The notes beneath the pieces were generated by a model. The model was not told the DNA's origin and did no database searches. It saw only the letters and a program-made list of their open reading frames with translations. Below, one piece after another: positions 32,072 to 34,732 of a stretch of DNA of 34,732 nt (positions within the stretch are counted from its first letter, which is position 1; every line of letters starts with the position of its first letter). The stretch is from an uncultured Anaerolineae bacterium (GTDB lineage Bacteria > Chloroflexota > Anaerolineae > Anaerolineales > Villigracilaceae), in assembly GCA_903838415.1 (NCBI GenBank), contig CAILYI010000278.1:1-34732 (forward strand), read 5' to 3'. The position numbers and the translations under genes were made by a program.

Positions 32072-32815
32072 ATGAGTGCCCTGTTTAATGTGATCAACCT
32101 GGAAAATGTTTCGGTAAGGTATCGGGCTCCCGAGGAGCCGATAGGCTCATTTAAAGAGTATGCCATCCAACTTCTTCGCCAACGCGTCAGGATGAAGGAG
32201 TTTTGGGCGTTAAACAACATCAACCTTGAGATTTACAGGGGTGAAACTTTTGGCATCATAGGACGGAATGGAGCCGGTAAGAGCACCTTGCTCAAGGTTG
32301 TTTCGCGCGTTCTTGCTCCAACCAATGGAAGAGTACTGATTCACGGTCAAGTTGCCCCCCTGTTGGAATTGGGTGCCGGTTTTCACCCGGAGTTGACCGG
32401 CAGAGAAAACGTCTTCTTGAACGGGTCGTTACTTGGTCATTCTCAACGTGAGATCACGCAGCATTTGCCAGAAATACTCGATTTTGCCCAAATTGATGGC
32501 TTTATCGATGCCCCGCTAAGGGTTTATTCCAGCGGGATGGTTGCCAGATTAGGTTTTGCAGTTGCAACATCCTGGAGGCCCGAGATTCTGATTCTCGATG
32601 AAGTTCTGGCTGTCGGTGACGAGGAGTTTCGAGCCAAATGCTATTCCCGAATGGATGGATTTCGCGCAAATGGCACGACAATCATGTTGGTAAGCCACGA
32701 TATGAACCTGGTGCAGACCCAATGCACCAGGGCCGTCTGGCTGGAACAGGGCACGCTTCTGGCATCCGGCGCTGTGGCTGATGTGATCTCAGCCTATCGT
32801 GGGCATGCGGATTAG
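32072..32815 (+). CDS. Polysaccharide ABC exporter ATPase (Wzt/TagH-like)
   Basis: A 247-residue ATPase partner of the permease. The N-terminal ENVSVRYRAPEEPIGSFKEYAIQLL is typical of Wzt/TagH, Walker A GRNGAGKS at 64-71, signature YSSGMVARLGFAVAT, Walker B ILILDEVLAVGD, switch His in LVSHDMN. It ends soon after the NBD, so the carbohydrate-binding C-terminal domain of many Wzt proteins is absent; export should therefore not need recognition of a terminal modification by this subunit. ATG 32072 follows the permease by 13 bases. Confidence 0.92.
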   Translation: MSALFNVINLENVSVRYRAPEEPIGSFKEYAIQLLRQRVRMKEFWALNNINLEIYRGETFGIIGRNGAGKSTLLKVVSRVLAPTNGRVLIHGQVAPLLELGAGFHPELTGRENVFLNGSLLGHSQREITQHLPEILDFAQIDGFIDAPLRVYSSGMVARLGFAVATSWRPEILILDEVLAVGDEEFRAKCYSRMDGFRANGTTIMLVSHDMNLVQTQCTRAVWLEQGTLLASGAVADVISAYRGHAD

Positions 32816-32880
32816 TCCACATCCCACTCACCCGGATATTTTGAATTGATGGATGCTGGAGCCACACAAGAAAACAGGCC

Positions 32881-34732
32881 ATGCCCCAAAAATTATTAAT
32901 TGCAGGCTATTTTGGCTTTGGGAATACGGGCGACGAGGCGATTCTGGCAGCCATGCTCCAGGATATCCGCGAACTGCAGCCGGATTTGGCGATCGTAGTT
33001 ATGTCCGGCGACCCAGCGAATACAAAAATATCCCATCAGGTCGAAGCGATAGCTTGGTCGGACCAGGCACAAATTGTCAGCGCAATAAAATTATGCGATT
33101 TTGTTATATTAGGCGGCGGGGGCCTTTTTCATGATTACTGGGGTTTTGATCAAGAAACAATCCTGACTTCGAAACATAACGGGCTTGGCTTCTACAGCAG
33201 CATTGCGATGTTGGCTTCAATTTTTGACAAACCGCTTATGCTGTACGCCGTCGGGATTGGTCCTTTAATCAGCGCAATGGGGAAATTCGCCACACGAGCA
33301 ATTGCAGAACGGGCTTCTTTCATTTCAGTAAGAGATCCACAATCAAGGAAAGAATTACTCTCGCTTGGGATCGCCGACGAATTAATTCACGTAACGTCTG
33401 ACCCTGTCTTCGGCTGGCGGACTTCTGAAAGTGACATCCAAATTAAAGGAGCTGACATACAAGCTGATCCCGTTCTTGGGGTAGCGCTGCGAAACTGGGA
33501 TGTCGAAGTCAACCCGGAGCACTGGGAGCAAGAAATCGCCGCAGCGCTCGACCATTTTCTCAACCTGCACAAGCAGTCCAGGGTAATTTTTATCCCATTT
33601 CAAGACCAGGCTGAAACACTGCTGGATGATTATGGCATCTCAGCACGAATTCAGAGTTTATTGGTGCATTCGAATCGAACAAACATCATCAGGGAATCAG
33701 ATTCTTTTTCAGAAAAAGCTGCCTTGATCTCCAGATGTGATCTCATCCTTGGCATGCGCCTCCATGCGCTCATTTTTGCCATTAAAAGTAGCGTGCCCGC
33801 TGTCGGGCTGAGTTACGATCCGAAAATTAGTCTTGTCATGGCCCAAGCGGGCATCAAGGAATATGCGCTGGATTTAAGCGAGATTACCGCCCAGAACCTG
33901 TCCAATTTATTGGATGCAGCCTACCAGGATCGCCGCAGGTTGAGCCTGCATTTACGAAAAACCAGTTCCCGCCTGGCCAGGAAAGCACACCAGAATGCAG
34001 CCTTCCTGAAGGGGATTTTGTCCGCATCGATCACACTCCAGCCGCCAACCAGACCCGCCATGGAAAAATATTTGGGACAGGTGGCCTTATCGCTTTCTCT
34101 GGCCCTGGAAACAAGCACGAATCAAACAAAAGAACTGACCAATACAAAGGCCAACCTTGAGCAATTGGTTAATTTGAATCAAATCGAAAACCTTAAACTC
34201 AAATCCGAAATCACCAATCTGGAAATAGCACAAAAAGGACAATTAACCATCCTGGGAAAAGAAGCCCAAGAAAAAGCTGTGCGGATTGAAATCCTGAATT
34301 CCGAACTTACCGCGATCAAAAAAAGTCGTGGCTGGAAGTTGCTCTGGGGCTTGTGGCAAACCCGTCTTTTGATAATACCGCATGGCTCCCGGCGGGAAAA
34401 GTTATTAAACCGACTATGGCGATCGAAAACCAATTCCCGGCATCGAGCTTTTAGTATTGCGGGGAACTACGCCAAAAAAGTATGCAGGTTTTTTTCCTTT
34501 GGCATGTCCAGACACGCCTTCGCTTTTGATAAGTATAAGCGCCATAGATTACAGGCTTTTTCTTCAGACCTGAGCGCTTTGCAGGTCCCAGGTCAAAAGG
34601 ATTTGGTCTCAATCGTGATGCCCGTTTTTAATGGCGCCGATTTGATTCGGGAAGCGCTGGATAGTATCCTGAATCAATCCTATCGAAATTTCGAGTTGAT
34701 AATTATTGACGATGGTTCTCAAGACAATACCC
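32881..34732 (+). CDS. CsaB-type pyruvyl transferase / coiled coil / GT2 fusion (partial at 3' end)
   Basis: An open frame of at least 617 codons that leaves the window without a stop; I translated it through and found no in-frame stop. Residues 1 to about 370 are a polysaccharide pyruvyl transferase of CsaB type: GNTGDEAI at 15-22, ILGGGGLFHDYW near 76-87, YAVGIGPL, and GMRLHALIFA with His295. Residues about 405-485 form a heptad-like coiled coil, ending in KKSRGWKLLWGLWQ, a linker motif seen in multidomain glycan enzymes. A GT2 domain begins at about residue 576 (LVSIVMPVFNGADLIREALDSILNQSY, then IIDDGSQDN). CsaB adds ketal pyruvate to wall polysaccharide. ATG 32881 has a weak upstream site; the ATPase gene ends 65 bases before. 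Confidence 0.85.
   Translation, partial: MPQKLLIAGYFGFGNTGDEAILAAMLQDIRELQPDLAIVVMSGDPANTKISHQVEAIAWSDQAQIVSAIKLCDFVILGGGGLFHDYWGFDQETILTSKHNGLGFYSSIAMLASIFDKPLMLYAVGIGPLISAMGKFATRAIAERASFISVRDPQSRKELLSLGIADELIHVTSDPVFGWRTSESDIQIKGADIQADPVLGVALRNWDVEVNPEHWEQEIAAALDHFLNLHKQSRVIFIPFQDQAETLLDDYGISARIQSLLVHSNRTNIIRESDSFSEKAALISRCDLILGMRLHALIFAIKSSVPAVGLSYDPKISLVMAQAGIKEYALDLSEITAQNLSNLLDAAYQDRRRLSLHLRKTSSRLARKAHQNAAFLKGILSASITLQPPTRPAMEKYLGQVALSLSLALETSTNQTKELTNTKANLEQLVNLNQIENLKLKSEITNLEIAQKGQLTILGKEAQEKAVRIEILNSELTAIKKSRGWKLLWGLWQTRLLIIPHGSRREKLLNRLWRSKTNSRHRAFSIAGNYAKKVCRFFSFGMSRHAFAFDKYKRHRLQAFSSDLSALQVPGQKDLVSIVMPVFNGADLIREALDSILNQSYRNFELIIIDDGSQDNT

Overview
The window looks like a chromosomal segment of a Chloroflexota bacterium, most likely an Anaerolineae relative. 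This is inferred from the gene style: lipoproteins with Ala/Pro/Glu-rich linkers, a large secreted M4 protease ending in Cys-containing SLH repeats, ECF transport and exopolysaccharide genes without outer-membrane genes, and low-complexity intergenic repeats of a type I associate with these genomes. No rRNA, tRNA, CRISPR array, integrase or insertion sequence was found. All but one gene lie on the + strand.

Region by region. (1) 1-2700: the tail of an upstream gene, a nucleoside hydrolase, a small DUF7662 protein bracketed by two copies of a 90-bp direct repeat, a DUF2752 membrane protein and a small membrane protein, closed by a strong terminator. (2) 3160-6350: two lipoproteins (one a papain/transglutaminase-like cysteine peptidase with a C-terminal EF-hand-like loop) and an AIM24-family protein. 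(3) 6360-9750: a polytopic membrane protein, a heme-O-synthase-like UbiA prenyltransferase, another membrane protein, and the only minus-strand gene, a Crp/Fnr regulator. The palindrome TACGACAAAAGTCGTA occurs twice, upstream of the first membrane protein and between the regulator and the next operon. At both places a hairpin terminator lies between the palindrome and the start codon. (4) 9759-14449: an ABC-2 export operon of YbhGFSR type with one permease, one HlyD-like adaptor and two separate ATPases; ATPase 1 carries an in-frame insertion containing a palindrome. (5) 14592-15404: an alpha/beta hydrolase.

(6) 15588-23657: a GntR/UTRA regulator with a consensus promoter and a palindromic operator, followed by a complete ECF transporter (UPF0397 S component, fused double ATPase, EcfT) and a metabolic cassette: two paralogous SAM-hydroxide adenosyltransferases flanking a GNAT acetyltransferase that appears to start at AUA, then a 423-residue protein I cannot assign. 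Short gaps and start/stop overlaps suggest one uptake-and-processing module. It is the best candidate here for an undescribed system. (7) 24453-28734: an SLH-anchored M4 metallopeptidase and a lipoprotein.

(8) 28861-end: a glycan assembly and export cluster: GT4 with a C-terminal zinc-ribbon-like tail, membrane GT2, Wzm/Wzt-type ABC exporter, and a long open frame that runs off the window, fusing a CsaB-type polysaccharide pyruvyl transferase, a coiled coil and a GT2 domain. In bacteria with SLH proteins, CsaB pyruvylates the wall polysaccharide that SLH domains bind, so regions 7 and 8 may supply both partners of one surface-anchoring system.
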